Below are positions 1 through 6,200 of a stretch of 8,507 nucleotides of DNA, piece after piece. Every line of letters begins with the position of its first letter. Position 1 is the stretch's first letter. Under the pieces are notes generated by a model. It saw only the letters and a program-made list of their open reading frames with translations, searched no databases and was not told the DNA's origin. The stretch is from JACTUA01 sp035506435 (GTDB taxonomy: Archaea > Halobacteriota > Methanomicrobia > Methanomicrobiales > JACTUA01). The position numbers were made by a program, and so were the translations under genes. The stretch lies in NCBI GenBank assembly GCA_035506435.1, contig DATJPK010000003.1, positions 1-8,507 on the forward strand. Direction: 5' to 3'.

Positions 1-1238
1 AGTACCTCGAGAGGCTAAAAAAAGGCACGCTGAAGATGTACGCCCTTGAGAAGGAGGTACCTCCGGCCGAGGCCATCAGGATCCGCCGGGCCTTCATCGA
101 GATGGAGGCCGGGGTGCAGCTCCCGAAGCTCGGCTCCTTCACCATGGACCCCGCCATGGCGGTAAAACGCAACATCGAGAACATGGTGGGCGCGGCCCAG
201 GTCCCCGTCGGGGTTGCGGGCCCCCTGTCAGTCAGGGGAGAGTTTGCGAAGGGCTCCGTCTACCTCCCCCTCGCCACAACCGAGGGTGCGCTCGTCGCCT
301 CGGTGAACCGGGGGTGCGGGGCCATCACCCGGGCGGGCGGGGCAGACGTGCGGATCCTCAGGAACGGGATGACCCGGGCGCCGGTTTTTTCGGCGAGGGA
401 CATCGTCCATGCGAAGGCGGTGAAGGACTTCGTGGAGGGGAACCGGGATGCCCTCGCGGCTGCTGCCGCCGAGACCACGTCCCACGGGGAGCTGACCGGG
501 GCGATGGTCTTTGTCACGGGCACGACGGTCCACGTGCGCCTGGAGTTCGATACCAAGGACGCGATGGGGATGAACATGGTCACCATCGCAAGCGAGCGGA
601 TCGGGAACCTCATCGAGGAGAAGACCGGCGCGCACCTCGTGGCCCTCTCGGGGAACCTCTGCACAGACAAGAAGGCCGCCGCGGTGAATGAGATCCTGGG
701 GCGGGGAAAGACGGTGGTCGCAGGGGTGAACCTCCCCGGTGACCTGGTCTCCGAAGTGTTCAAGACCGATGCTGCGACGATGGCCGAGGTGAACTACCGG
801 AAGAACCTCATCGGGTCGGCCCGGGCCGGGTCCCTCGGGTACAATGCCCAGGCTGCAAACATCGTCGCCGCCCTCTTCATCGCCTGCGGCCAGGACGCGG
901 CCCACGTCGTCGAGGGCTCGGGAGCCTTCACCACGGCCGAGGCCCGGGACGGGGGGGTCTATGTCTCGGTGACCATGCCCGCCCTCCAGCTGGGGACCGT
1001 CGGGGGAGGGACGACCCTCGACACCCAGCGGGAATGCCTCTCCATCCTCGGCGTGGCCGGCGGGGGGACCCCGCCCGGGGCGAACGCGAAGAAGTTTGCC
1101 GAGATCGCCTGCTCGGCCGTCCTCGCGGGCGAGCTCTCCCTCCTCGGGGCCCTTGCTGCGGGCCACCTGGCCCGGGCCCACAAGGCCCTCGGGCGGTCCG
1201 GAGGGGGACATCAGTCCCCCGGAGGAGGAAGGGAATAA
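1..1238 (+). CDS. hmgA: Hydroxymethylglutaryl-CoA reductase, class I (5'-truncated by window edge)
   Basis: Reduces HMG-CoA to mevalonate with NAD(P)H, the committed step towards archaeal isoprenoid lipids. The first ATG in the window is at 36, but the frame is open back to base 3 and reads YLERLKKGTLK before it, which looks like the usual archaeal HMGR N-terminus; the real start is therefore upstream. Numbering from the Met at 36: ENMVGAAQVPVGVAGP at 48-63; catalytic Glu83 in TTEGALVASVNRG; cofactor motif DAMGMNMVT at 175-183; catalytic Lys212 in CTDKKAAA; Asp287 in GQDAAHVVEGS; GTVGGGT at 320-326; and catalytic His377 in AAGHLARAH, the class I signature. All active-site residues are present. 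Family members, as I recall them, end near LGR (385-387). Residues 388-400 (SGGGHQSPGGGRE) are encoded by a palindromic repeat and look like an acquired tail. The gene is convergent with rimI. Confidence 0.96.
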   Translation, partial: YLERLKKGTLKMYALEKEVPPAEAIRIRRAFIEMEAGVQLPKLGSFTMDPAMAVKRNIENMVGAAQVPVGVAGPLSVRGEFAKGSVYLPLATTEGALVASVNRGCGAITRAGGADVRILRNGMTRAPVFSARDIVHAKAVKDFVEGNRDALAAAAAETTSHGELTGAMVFVTGTTVHVRLEFDTKDAMGMNMVTIASERIGNLIEEKTGAHLVALSGNLCTDKKAAAVNEILGRGKTVVAGVNLPGDLVSEVFKTDAATMAEVNYRKNLIGSARAGSLGYNAQAANIVAALFIACGQDAAHVVEGSGAFTTAEARDGGVYVSVTMPALQLGTVGGGTTLDTQRECLSILGVAGGGTPPGANAKKFAEIACSAVLAGELSLLGALAAGHLARAHKALGRSGGGHQSPGGGRE

Positions 1239-1310
1239 CAATTTCCTGACCCGGAGGGGGACATCAGTCCCCCGGAGGAAGAGGGAAACAGGATTTCCCG
1301 AGGGGGAAGA
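1198..1310. repeat. Palindromic direct repeat, two full copies plus a degenerate third, in the hmgA/rimI convergent gap
   Basis: Two identical 29-bp units lie at 1198-1226 and 1251-1279, 53 bp apart start to start. Similarity continues, degraded, past each unit (GGAGGAGGAAGGGAATAAC against GGAGGAAGAGGGAAACAGG, then ATTTCC in both). Each unit holds a perfect 7-bp inverted repeat, GGGGGAC-ATCA-GTCCCCC (1204-1221 and 1257-1274). A shorter, degenerate third start (CCCGAGGGGGAAGA) lies near 1297-1310, so the array has a period of about 47-53 bp. Copy 1 overlaps the end of hmgA and supplies its stop region. The hairpins could act as a two-way transcription barrier between convergent genes, or the unit may be a genome-wide dispersed palindromic element. 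The window alone cannot decide. No T-tract follows the hairpins on the plus strand. Confidence 0.85.
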
Positions 1311-1330
1311 CTTAGAAAGGTTGGAAAGGC

Positions 1331-1795
1331 CTAGAACGGGATGTCCTTCATCATCACGAGGGCGTCCTCGCCGTTCGAGTAGTAGCCCGAGAGAAGGAAG
1401 GCCTCGCGGTACCCGAGACCGTGGTAGAACCCCTGGGCATCGGTGTTCGAGACCCGCACCTCGAGGAGGGCCCCCTCGGCCCCGTCCACGATGAACTGCC
1501 GCTCGAGCCGGGCGACCAGGAGCTTCCCTAGCCCCTTCCCCCGGTACTCCGCCGTGACCCCCAGGTTGGAGATGTGGCCGTACGAGGCGGTGCCGGTGTT
1601 CTCCATGCACCCGACCACGAACCCCCGGATCTTCCCGTCCGCCATCGCGACGAAGAAGGAAAAGGGGGTCCACTCGAGGGTCTGGACAAAGACCTCCTCC
1701 TCCCAGGGCTCGACGAAGCACTCCCTCTCGATCGCCATGATCTCCGGGAGGTCCTGCGGCCGCGCTCTCCTGACATGGGGTCCCCGGGGGTTCAT
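1331..1795 (-). CDS. rimI: RimI/Ard1-type GNAT protein N-alpha-acetyltransferase
   Basis: A 154-residue single-domain GNAT acetyltransferase, the usual length for RimI and archaeal Ard1-like enzymes. It would transfer acetyl from acetyl-CoA to the N-terminal amino group of proteins in the cytosol; archaeal members generally act on many proteins rather than only ribosomal S18. The N-terminal strand-helix is VRRARPQDLPEIMAIERECF (8-27). The acetyl-CoA-binding motif A is SNLGVTAEYRGKGLGKLL (76-93) with the pyrophosphate loop RGKGLG at 85-90. Motif B is LEVRVSNTDAQGFYHGLGY (111-129), and the family tail YYSNGEDALVM is at 138-148. The ATG at 1795 places the first beta strand where the family has it, and no obvious Shine-Dalgarno sequence precedes it. 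Transcription diverges from the DUF1015 gene (73 bp between starts) and converges on hmgA. The exact substrate range cannot be read from the sequence. Confidence 0.93.
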   Translation of the reverse strand: MNPRGPHVRRARPQDLPEIMAIERECFVEPWEEEVFVQTLEWTPFSFFVAMADGKIRGFVVGCMENTGTASYGHISNLGVTAEYRGKGLGKLLVARLERQFIVDGAEGALLEVRVSNTDAQGFYHGLGYREAFLLSGYYSNGEDALVMMKDIPF

Positions 1796-1809
1796 CGTGG
1801 CATCCCGTT

Positions 1810-1817
1810 CATATAAG
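1810..1817 (+). promoter_or_regulatory. TATA-like box for the DUF1015 gene
   Basis: CATATAAG stands in an AT-rich island within GC-rich surroundings. A start of transcription about 26 bp beyond its centre would fall near 1839, giving a leader of about 30 nt. A modest Shine-Dalgarno sequence, GGAAGG (1858-1863), sits 5 nt before the ATG at 1869. The assignment rests on spacing and composition only. Confidence 0.45.
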
Positions 1818-1868
1818 ATTTCGTGAGGTTAAAATGCCTACACCGCCTCCGGTACCCGGAAGGCTCAC

Positions 1869-3128
1869 ATGGTACAGGTCCACCCGTTCGCCGCGCTCAG
1901 GCCGGATCCCGCCCTCGCCGCGGATGTCGCCGCCGTTCCCTACGACGTGATCTCCACGGAGGAGGCGGCCGCCTGCATCAGGGAGGACCCCCGGTCCTTT
2001 CTTTCGGTCAGCCGCGCGGATGCCGAGCTCCCCGGCACCCCGCCCCATGATCCGGCCGTCTACCTCCGCGCCCGGGAGAACCTGGATTCCATGGTCACCG
2101 ACGGGGTCCTCGTCAGGGATGCCGAACCCTCCCTCTACCTGTACCAGGTGGAGACCGGGGAGCACCGGGTGACGGGCCTCGTCTGCACCATCGGGGTGGA
2201 CGACTACCTGGCCGGGAGCATCCGGAGCCACGAGCTCACCCGCCGGGAAAAGGAGGAGGACCGGACCCGGCACATCGACGCAGTGAACGCCCAGACCGGC
2301 CTCGTCTTCCTCTTCTACCGGAATGTCGGGCAGATTGGCCGGGGGATCGGGGCCCTCGTCCCCCGGTCGGGGGCACCGGACGCCGAAGTGAGGGCGGCGA
2401 ACGGCTCTCTCCACCGGGTGTACCGCATCGGGAGCCCCCCGGATATTGCGACGGCAGCCAGCCTCGTCTCCCCGCTTACCCGTCTCTACATCGCCGACGG
2501 CCACCACCGCGCCGCTGCCGCCGCCCGGGTCGCCCTCGCACGGAGGAAGGCGGGGAAGGGAGGGAGCGAGGCCGACCGGGTCATGTCGGTCCTGTTCCCC
2601 CACGACCAGGTGGAGATCCATGGGTACAGCCGGCTGGTTACCGACCTTTCCGGCCTGACCGCCGAAGCCTTCCTCGGGCACCTCTCAAGGAAATTCCATG
2701 TCCGGAGGTCCCAGCCCGGCTGGAGGGACGGGTCCCCGGCTCCGGGTGGTCCTTCGGCAGGTCCGCACCGGTTCCGGATGTACCTTGCAGGAGAATGGTA
2801 CGAAGCGAGCTGGAAGGGGGTGTCCCCGGGGGCCGGGAAAATCCCGGTCCTCGACGTCCAGGTGCTCCAGGACGAGGTTCTCGGGCCGGTGCTCGGGATC
2901 CGGGACCCCCGGGACGACCCCCGGCTCCAGTTCCTCGGCGGGTCGAGGCCCCTCACGGACCTCGTGGAGAAGGTGGACAGCGGCGGGTTTGCCGTTGCCT
3001 TCGCCCTCCGGCCGGTCAGGATCGAGGAGGTCATGGCCGTCGCCGACGCGGGCGGTATCATGCCCCCGAAGTCCACCTGGTTCGAGCCGAAGCTCTTCAG
3101 CGGGCTCCTCGTCCACCCCCTGGACTGA
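1869..3128 (+). CDS. DUF1015 family protein of unknown function
   Basis: A 419-residue soluble protein with the conserved blocks of the DUF1015 family: VPYDVIS at 23-29, the charged block HELTRREKEEDRTRH at 121-135 followed by NAQTGLVFLFY (140-150), IADGHHRAAAA at 208-218, and the C-terminal MPPKSTWFEPKLFSGL at 398-413. No signal peptide or membrane segment is visible. The biochemical function is not established to my knowledge; in many bacteria and archaea the gene sits near serine-biosynthesis genes. The Asp/His-rich IADGHHR motif and the conserved acidic/basic block suggest a catalytic or phosphate/metal-binding site, but that is inference. A stretch rich in Gly, Pro and Ser at 281-299 looks like a variable loop between conserved blocks. 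The start at 1869 fits the family N-terminus (VHPFAALRP) and follows GGAAGG. hisG begins 51 bp downstream on the same strand, which may or may not mean a functional link. Confidence 0.9.
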   Translation: MVQVHPFAALRPDPALAADVAAVPYDVISTEEAAACIREDPRSFLSVSRADAELPGTPPHDPAVYLRARENLDSMVTDGVLVRDAEPSLYLYQVETGEHRVTGLVCTIGVDDYLAGSIRSHELTRREKEEDRTRHIDAVNAQTGLVFLFYRNVGQIGRGIGALVPRSGAPDAEVRAANGSLHRVYRIGSPPDIATAASLVSPLTRLYIADGHHRAAAAARVALARRKAGKGGSEADRVMSVLFPHDQVEIHGYSRLVTDLSGLTAEAFLGHLSRKFHVRRSQPGWRDGSPAPGGPSAGPHRFRMYLAGEWYEASWKGVSPGAGKIPVLDVQVLQDEVLGPVLGIRDPRDDPRLQFLGGSRPLTDLVEKVDSGGFAVAFALRPVRIEEVMAVADAGGIMPPKSTWFEPKLFSGLLVHPLD

Positions 3129-3131
3129 AGC

Positions 3132-3169
3132 TGGCTCCCCTCCCCATCCTTTATTCCGTCCGGGAGCCA
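3132..3169 (+). promoter_or_regulatory. hisG promoter: TATA-like box inside an 8-bp inverted repeat
   Basis: TTTATT at 3150-3155 is the only AT-rich element between DUF1015 and hisG. Its centre is about 27 bp before the hisG ATG at 3180, so transcription would begin at or beside the start codon and the mRNA would be leaderless; no convincing Shine-Dalgarno sequence is present. Perfect 8-bp arms TGGCTCCC (3132-3139) and GGGAGCCA (3162-3169) flank the box almost symmetrically with a 22-bp spacer. This is the geometry expected if a dimeric repressor covered the TATA/initiation region. It could instead be a hairpin at the end of the DUF1015 transcript. Confidence 0.5.
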
Positions 3170-3179
3170 AGGATCGGGT

Positions 3180-4052
3180 ATGATCTCCCTTGCCCTCCCG
3201 AAGGGGAGCCTCGAGCAGCAGACCCTCCAGCTCTTCCGGGAGGCCGACCTCGAGGTGAAGAGGACGGAGCGGGACTACAGCCCGGCCATCGACGACCCGA
3301 GGATTGCCAAGGTGAAGGTCCTCAGGCCGCAGGAGATCCCTACCTACGTCGCGATGGGCTACTTCGACCTCGGGATCTCGGGCATGGACTGGGTGAGGGA
3401 GACGGGCTCGGACGTGGTCGAGGTCGCCCGGCTCTCGTACAGCAAGGGAGGGGAGGGGAATGTCCGGATCGTGATCGCAGTCCACCGGGACGAGCCGATC
3501 TCGGAGGCCGGCCAGATCCGGCCCGGGAGCAGGGTCACCACGGAATATCCCGAGATCACCCGGAAGTATTTCGAGGAGCTCGGGATCCCGGTCCAGCTGT
3601 TCGCCTCGTACGGCGCCTCGGAGGCAAAGGTCCCGGACCTCATGGACGTGGTCGTGGACCTCACGGAGACGGGGACCACCCTCCGGAAGAACGGCCTGAA
3701 GATCGTCGGGGAAATCATGGAGTCCTCGACGGTGGTTATCGCGAACCGGGCGAGCTGGGCCGACCCGGTGAAACGGAAGGACATCGAGGAGATCCGGACG
3801 CTTCTTTCGGGGGTCATCGAGGGGCGCCGGCAGGTGCTCATCACGATGAACGTTCCGGGGCGGTCGATGGAAGAGGTGATCGCCATGCTCCCTGCCATGA
3901 AGAAACCGACCGTGAGCAGGCTCCACGGCATCGACTATTACAGCATCCAGACCGTCGTCCCGAAGGCCTCGGTGAACCAGCTCATTCCCCGGCTCAAGGA
4001 CGCCGGGGCGGAGGATATCCTTGAGATCCCGATCTCGAAGATTATCCGGTAG
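3180..4052 (+). CDS. hisG: ATP phosphoribosyltransferase, long form
   Basis: Condenses ATP with PRPP to phosphoribosyl-ATP, the first step of histidine biosynthesis in the cytosol. At 290 residues it is the long form, which carries its own regulatory domain and needs no HisZ partner. The N-terminal catalytic part shows LALPKGSL (4-11) and GISGMDW (65-71). The PRPP-binding loop lies in the second lobe at 156-173, with core DLTETGTTLRKNGLK (160-174). The C-terminal ACT-like HisG_C domain covers about 215-290 and ends LHGIDYYSIQTVV (248-260) then a helix-strand unit; in the family it binds histidine and gives feedback inhibition. All key segments are intact. The ATG at 3180 puts LALPKGS at the expected position. 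Other his genes are not adjacent, so hisG is unlinked here, as is common in archaea. Confidence 0.97.
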   Translation: MISLALPKGSLEQQTLQLFREADLEVKRTERDYSPAIDDPRIAKVKVLRPQEIPTYVAMGYFDLGISGMDWVRETGSDVVEVARLSYSKGGEGNVRIVIAVHRDEPISEAGQIRPGSRVTTEYPEITRKYFEELGIPVQLFASYGASEAKVPDLMDVVVDLTETGTTLRKNGLKIVGEIMESSTVVIANRASWADPVKRKDIEEIRTLLSGVIEGRRQVLITMNVPGRSMEEVIAMLPAMKKPTVSRLHGIDYYSIQTVVPKASVNQLIPRLKDAGAEDILEIPISKIIR

Positions 4053-4058
4053 GCCCAC

Positions 4059-4081
4059 CCCGGGCCCCTCCCACCCGGGCC
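4059..4081 (+). other. GC-rich repeat or weak hairpin just after hisG
   Basis: CCCGGGCC occurs twice, at 4059-4066 and 4074-4081, starting 6 nt past the hisG stop. Because CCCGGG is self-complementary, the two copies can pair as a 6-bp stem with a 9-nt loop. A short T-rich stretch (CTTTTCATTTCC, 4162-4173) lies about 110 nt past the stop and could be the actual termination site. Both are weak calls in GC-rich sequence. Confidence 0.25.
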
Positions 4082-4223
4082 AGGTGCCGGAATTCCCTGC
4101 CTGCTCCTTCCGGTCCCTGCCGGCCGTGATGCGGGCCGTCCGGATCGGGTAAGGAAAACAGCTTTTCATTTCCGGTCCATGGGGGGGCGGTTAAGCGGGA
4201 TCAAAATCCAGAAATTCATAAGG

Positions 4224-4231
4224 TTTTTATC
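4224..4231 (+). promoter_or_regulatory. Distal TATA-like box of the pilin-like operon
   Basis: TTTTTATC sits at the left edge of an AT-rich island (about 4200-4335). Initiation about 26 bp downstream would fall near 4253. That would give either a leaderless message reading from the ATG codons at 4249/4252, or a leader of about 83 nt ending at the Shine-Dalgarno sequence AAGGTG before the ATG at 4336. Confidence 0.4.
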
Positions 4232-4261
4232 TGAATAAATCATATTTCATGATGCAGAAAG

Positions 4262-4278
4262 AGATCCGACTCGGATCT
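4262..4278. promoter_or_regulatory. Perfect 17-bp palindrome, candidate operator
   Basis: AGATCCGA-C-TCGGATCT is a perfect inverted repeat with 8-bp arms around one central base. It lies between the two TATA-like boxes upstream of the six-gene pilin-like operon. The size and symmetry fit the binding site of a dimeric helix-turn-helix regulator. In RNA the same bases could form a 6-7 bp hairpin near the 5' end of a long leader. No second copy was noticed in the window. Confidence 0.5.
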
Positions 4279-4300
4279 TCGAAAGCAGAAAAACCCAAGA

Positions 4301-4308
4301 TTTATATT
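4301..4308 (+). promoter_or_regulatory. Proximal TATA box of the pilin-like operon
   Basis: TTTATATT is a near-consensus archaeal TATA box, the best in the window, with purine-rich CCAAGA immediately upstream as a possible BRE. Initiation about 26 bp past its centre would be near 4331, only about 5 nt before the ATG at 4336. This supports translation from 4336 rather than 4249. Confidence 0.55.
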
Positions 4309-4335
4309 AAACTTATCAAGAATAAGGTGTTCGGA

Positions 4336-4950
4336 ATGCTCTCCCGGGGGACCGCTACCTGCCTCTTCCTCGTATTCGCCCTTCTCTTTTTCACGCTCAG
4401 TTGCGGCTGCCTCTCCTTTGGGAAGAGCACCGGGACCGTCCAGGCGACGGTCACTCCCACGGGTACGACCATCAAGGACGGCACCGCCCGCGGTGACCCG
4501 AAGGTGTCACTGGAGGATGCCATGTCATCCCTCCCTGCCGCCGAGCAGGAGAGCGGGATCGACACGAAGGGGATGACCCTCCACCAGGTCTTCGGGTACG
4601 GGGTGGACTCGTCCGGGCTTGCCCGGACCTGGGTGCTCGGGATGCAGGGCAACGGCCGGACCACGCTTCTCAGCTACACGACATCGGAGAGCGAGTGGAA
4701 GGCCCTCGACATGCCCGGGATCATTCTCCCCGAGGGAGAGGTGAAGGTCGCGGACCTCCTCTCTCCCCAGGCCCTTTTCCAGAACCGGAAGGTCGCCGAC
4801 GCGGTTGTCATCGAGATGAACCGGCAGAAGGTGAGCGAGTGCGACCTCACCCTCGGCAGTGACGTGTACGATATCACGGTCCACTCCGACACCGACACCG
4901 AGACCCTCCGGTTCAGCGCAACGACCGGGGAGAAGGTTGCCTCCCCATGA
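4336..4950 (+). CDS. Probable lipoprotein with PepSY-like C-terminus, first gene of the pilin-like operon
   Basis: Not recognised as a named family. From the ATG at 4336 the product has 204 residues and a textbook export signal: short basic n-region (MLSRG), a hydrophobic core (TCLFLVFALLFFTL), then LSCGC, where Cys23 or Cys25 could be lipidated. The frame is open to an ATG at 4249, but codons 4249-4335 are AT-rich with low GC at third positions, unlike the gene, and would bury the signal peptide. AAGGTG (4324-4329) lies 6 nt before 4336. After the signal comes a Thr/Gly-rich linker and a mixed alpha/beta domain. The end (about residues 175-201, VYDITVHSDTDTETLRF then ATTGEKV) resembles the last strands of PepSY domains; this is a by-eye similarity. 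It has no N-glycosylation sequon, unlike the following genes. Its stop overlaps the next start as ATGA, so it is translationally coupled to the pilin-like genes. A role anchoring or assisting the surface structure is inference. Confidence 0.72.
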   Translation: MLSRGTATCLFLVFALLFFTLSCGCLSFGKSTGTVQATVTPTGTTIKDGTARGDPKVSLEDAMSSLPAAEQESGIDTKGMTLHQVFGYGVDSSGLARTWVLGMQGNGRTTLLSYTTSESEWKALDMPGIILPEGEVKVADLLSPQALFQNRKVADAVVIEMNRQKVSECDLTLGSDVYDITVHSDTDTETLRFSATTGEKVASP

Positions 4951-6200
4951 CGAAGGACTCCGGGCAGCTGCCCGTGGACTTTCTCGTCGGCTTCACCATT
5001 TTCATCCTCTCCCTCATCATGGTCGCGAACTTCGTCCCGAGCCTCCTCGTGGGGCTCCAGCGAACGAGCGGCATCGACTACGACGCGGTAGCGTACCGGA
5101 CAGGGGTCGTCCTCGTCGAGGACCCCGGGGAACCGTCGGGCCTCTTCCCCATAGGATCGCCCCCGCCCCCGGTGCCCCCCTCGCATCCCCAGTGGGACCT
5201 CCAGGCATATTACGAGAAGGAGTTTGTCAACCGGTTCGGGCTCACGCTGAGCCATGACACCCCGAACATCCTCTCCATCAACAAGATCGAGCGGTTCTTC
5301 AACACGAGCTTCTTCAACGACACCGATTATCGGAATAAGCTTCTCTTCTCCTCGTACCAGTACGGGTACAACGTCTCCCTCCAGAACATCTCCCCGATGA
5401 AGGCCGCCGACTACCCGAATGGCATCCTCAGGACCATCGGGCAGCCGTACCCGGAGGGATACGGGTACATCCGCCGGTACGTGGTGATTAAGCAGAACTC
5501 GGAGTCCTCGCTCAACCTGTCCACCTTCTGGATACCAGATGCCTTCATAGCGAGCCGGGAGGACCAGGTGGATCGACATACCACCGAGTTCGGTGACCTT
5601 GGGTCCGAAGCCCACCAGGTGCTCAGGATCCGGTTCGACAACGGGATCCTGTACAGCAAGGCACTCGATCCCTCCCTCATGATCGATCTCCAGCGCGAGC
5701 CCATCTCGATCCGGATCACGAACTTCAGTTCCACCCTGAACAACACTGCCTTCAACACCTGGGGACTGGGCAGCATCGCGAACAGCTCGGAGCAGTGGGC
5801 GCAGAATAACGAGGCCGACGTCGGGGCCGCCGAGAAGATAGCCCCGATCAATGCCACGCTCATCGCAGTGCATTTCGGTGATCCGACTGCCACGGACGGA
5901 GACACGTACTGGACGAACTTCGTGCGGGGAGTGAACCTCACGGTGGACGGGAACCACGTGGACTGGGCCTCCACTTCACCTTCCTTTGCCCCGGTTACCG
6001 TGAATAACACCATCGAGCTCTACGTGCCACCCCTCGAACCGACCTTCTTCAACGACGGGCGGCCGATGGACGTTTCATTCGTCTTCCAGGACAGGCTCCC
6101 CCACACCCTCGTCAGCGGCACCCTCTGGTACGACTATAACTCGAGGAACGTGACCCAGCCCGTCCTCTCCACGGGCATGATGGAGGTGGCCATATGGTGA
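4947..6200 (+). CDS. Large pilin-like surface protein with class III signal (DUF7287-like N-terminus)
   Basis: A 417-residue protein whose N-terminus is a class III, pilin-type signal: MTKDSG, then Gln7 (likely +1), acidic Asp11 at +5, and a hydrophobic helix at about 12-37. Cleavage between Gly6 and Gln7 by an archaeal prepilin peptidase (EppA/PibD type) is expected. After the helix, the segment YDAVAYRTGVVLVEDPGEP (45-63) resembles the region after the helix in haloarchaeal proteins I recall as DUF7287; this should be checked. A Pro run (PPPPVPP, 72-78) follows, then a large extracellular domain with 12 N-X-S/T sequons and no cysteine. At this length it is the largest putative subunit and could be a tip or minor pilin/adhesin rather than the main filament subunit. 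The start overlaps the lipoprotein stop by 4 nt. A weak AAGGT (4933-4937) precedes it by 9 nt. The last codons carry the ribosome binding site of the next gene. Confidence 0.82.
   Translation: MTKDSGQLPVDFLVGFTIFILSLIMVANFVPSLLVGLQRTSGIDYDAVAYRTGVVLVEDPGEPSGLFPIGSPPPPVPPSHPQWDLQAYYEKEFVNRFGLTLSHDTPNILSINKIERFFNTSFFNDTDYRNKLLFSSYQYGYNVSLQNISPMKAADYPNGILRTIGQPYPEGYGYIRRYVVIKQNSESSLNLSTFWIPDAFIASREDQVDRHTTEFGDLGSEAHQVLRIRFDNGILYSKALDPSLMIDLQREPISIRITNFSSTLNNTAFNTWGLGSIANSSEQWAQNNEADVGAAEKIAPINATLIAVHFGDPTATDGDTYWTNFVRGVNLTVDGNHVDWASTSPSFAPVTVNNTIELYVPPLEPTFFNDGRPMDVSFVFQDRLPHTLVSGTLWYDYNSRNVTQPVLSTGMMEVAIW
6182..6188 (+). promoter_or_regulatory. Strong Shine-Dalgarno sequence inside the upstream gene, setting the start at 6194
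   Basis: GGAGGTG lies 5 nt before the ATG at 6194, within the last codons of the upstream gene, which stops at 6200. The 7-nt overlap and strong site indicate translational coupling. The same junction design recurs at 6760-6774. Confidence 0.8.

Noticed and set aside
1198..1279. Two direct repeats of 29 bp with a 24-bp gap taken as a minimal CRISPR array
   Set aside because: Only two exact copies, similarity continues into the gap, the first copy is coding sequence of hmgA, and no cas gene is nearby.
228..1721. Long minus-strand open frame (497 codons) across hmgA and rimI
   Set aside because: It is Arg/Gly/Pro-rich with no family motifs and lies antisense to a fully conserved hmgA and in another frame of rimI. 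Long spurious frames are expected at this GC content.
1810..1817. CATATAAG as a shared TATA box for both rimI and DUF1015
   Set aside because: On the minus strand its centre is only about 18 nt from the rimI ATG, so initiation would fall inside the gene. A weaker element, CATTTTAAC on the minus strand (1828-1836), fits rimI better.
4129..4152. Tiny ORF ATG...TAA (MRAVRIG) in the gap after hisG
   Set aside because: Seven codons with no ribosome binding site; nothing supports expression.
1809..4169. Long minus-strand open frames opposite DUF1015 and hisG, and a plus-strand frame at 2795-4024
   Set aside because: Low-complexity Arg/Pro/Gly/Asp translations without motifs, overlapping two genes with clear family signatures.
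4249..4335. N-terminal extension of the lipoprotein from the ATG at 4249
   Set aside because: Codon use is AT-rich and unlike the gene, it overlaps a TATA box and a palindrome, and it would push the signal peptide 29 residues inward. It is not fully excluded if the distal promoter gives a leaderless transcript.
4674..5957. 427-codon minus-strand open frame opposite the lipoprotein and the large pilin-like gene
   Set aside because: No recognisable domain or sensible start context; the plus-strand frame has a signal helix, sequons and coupling to its neighbours.
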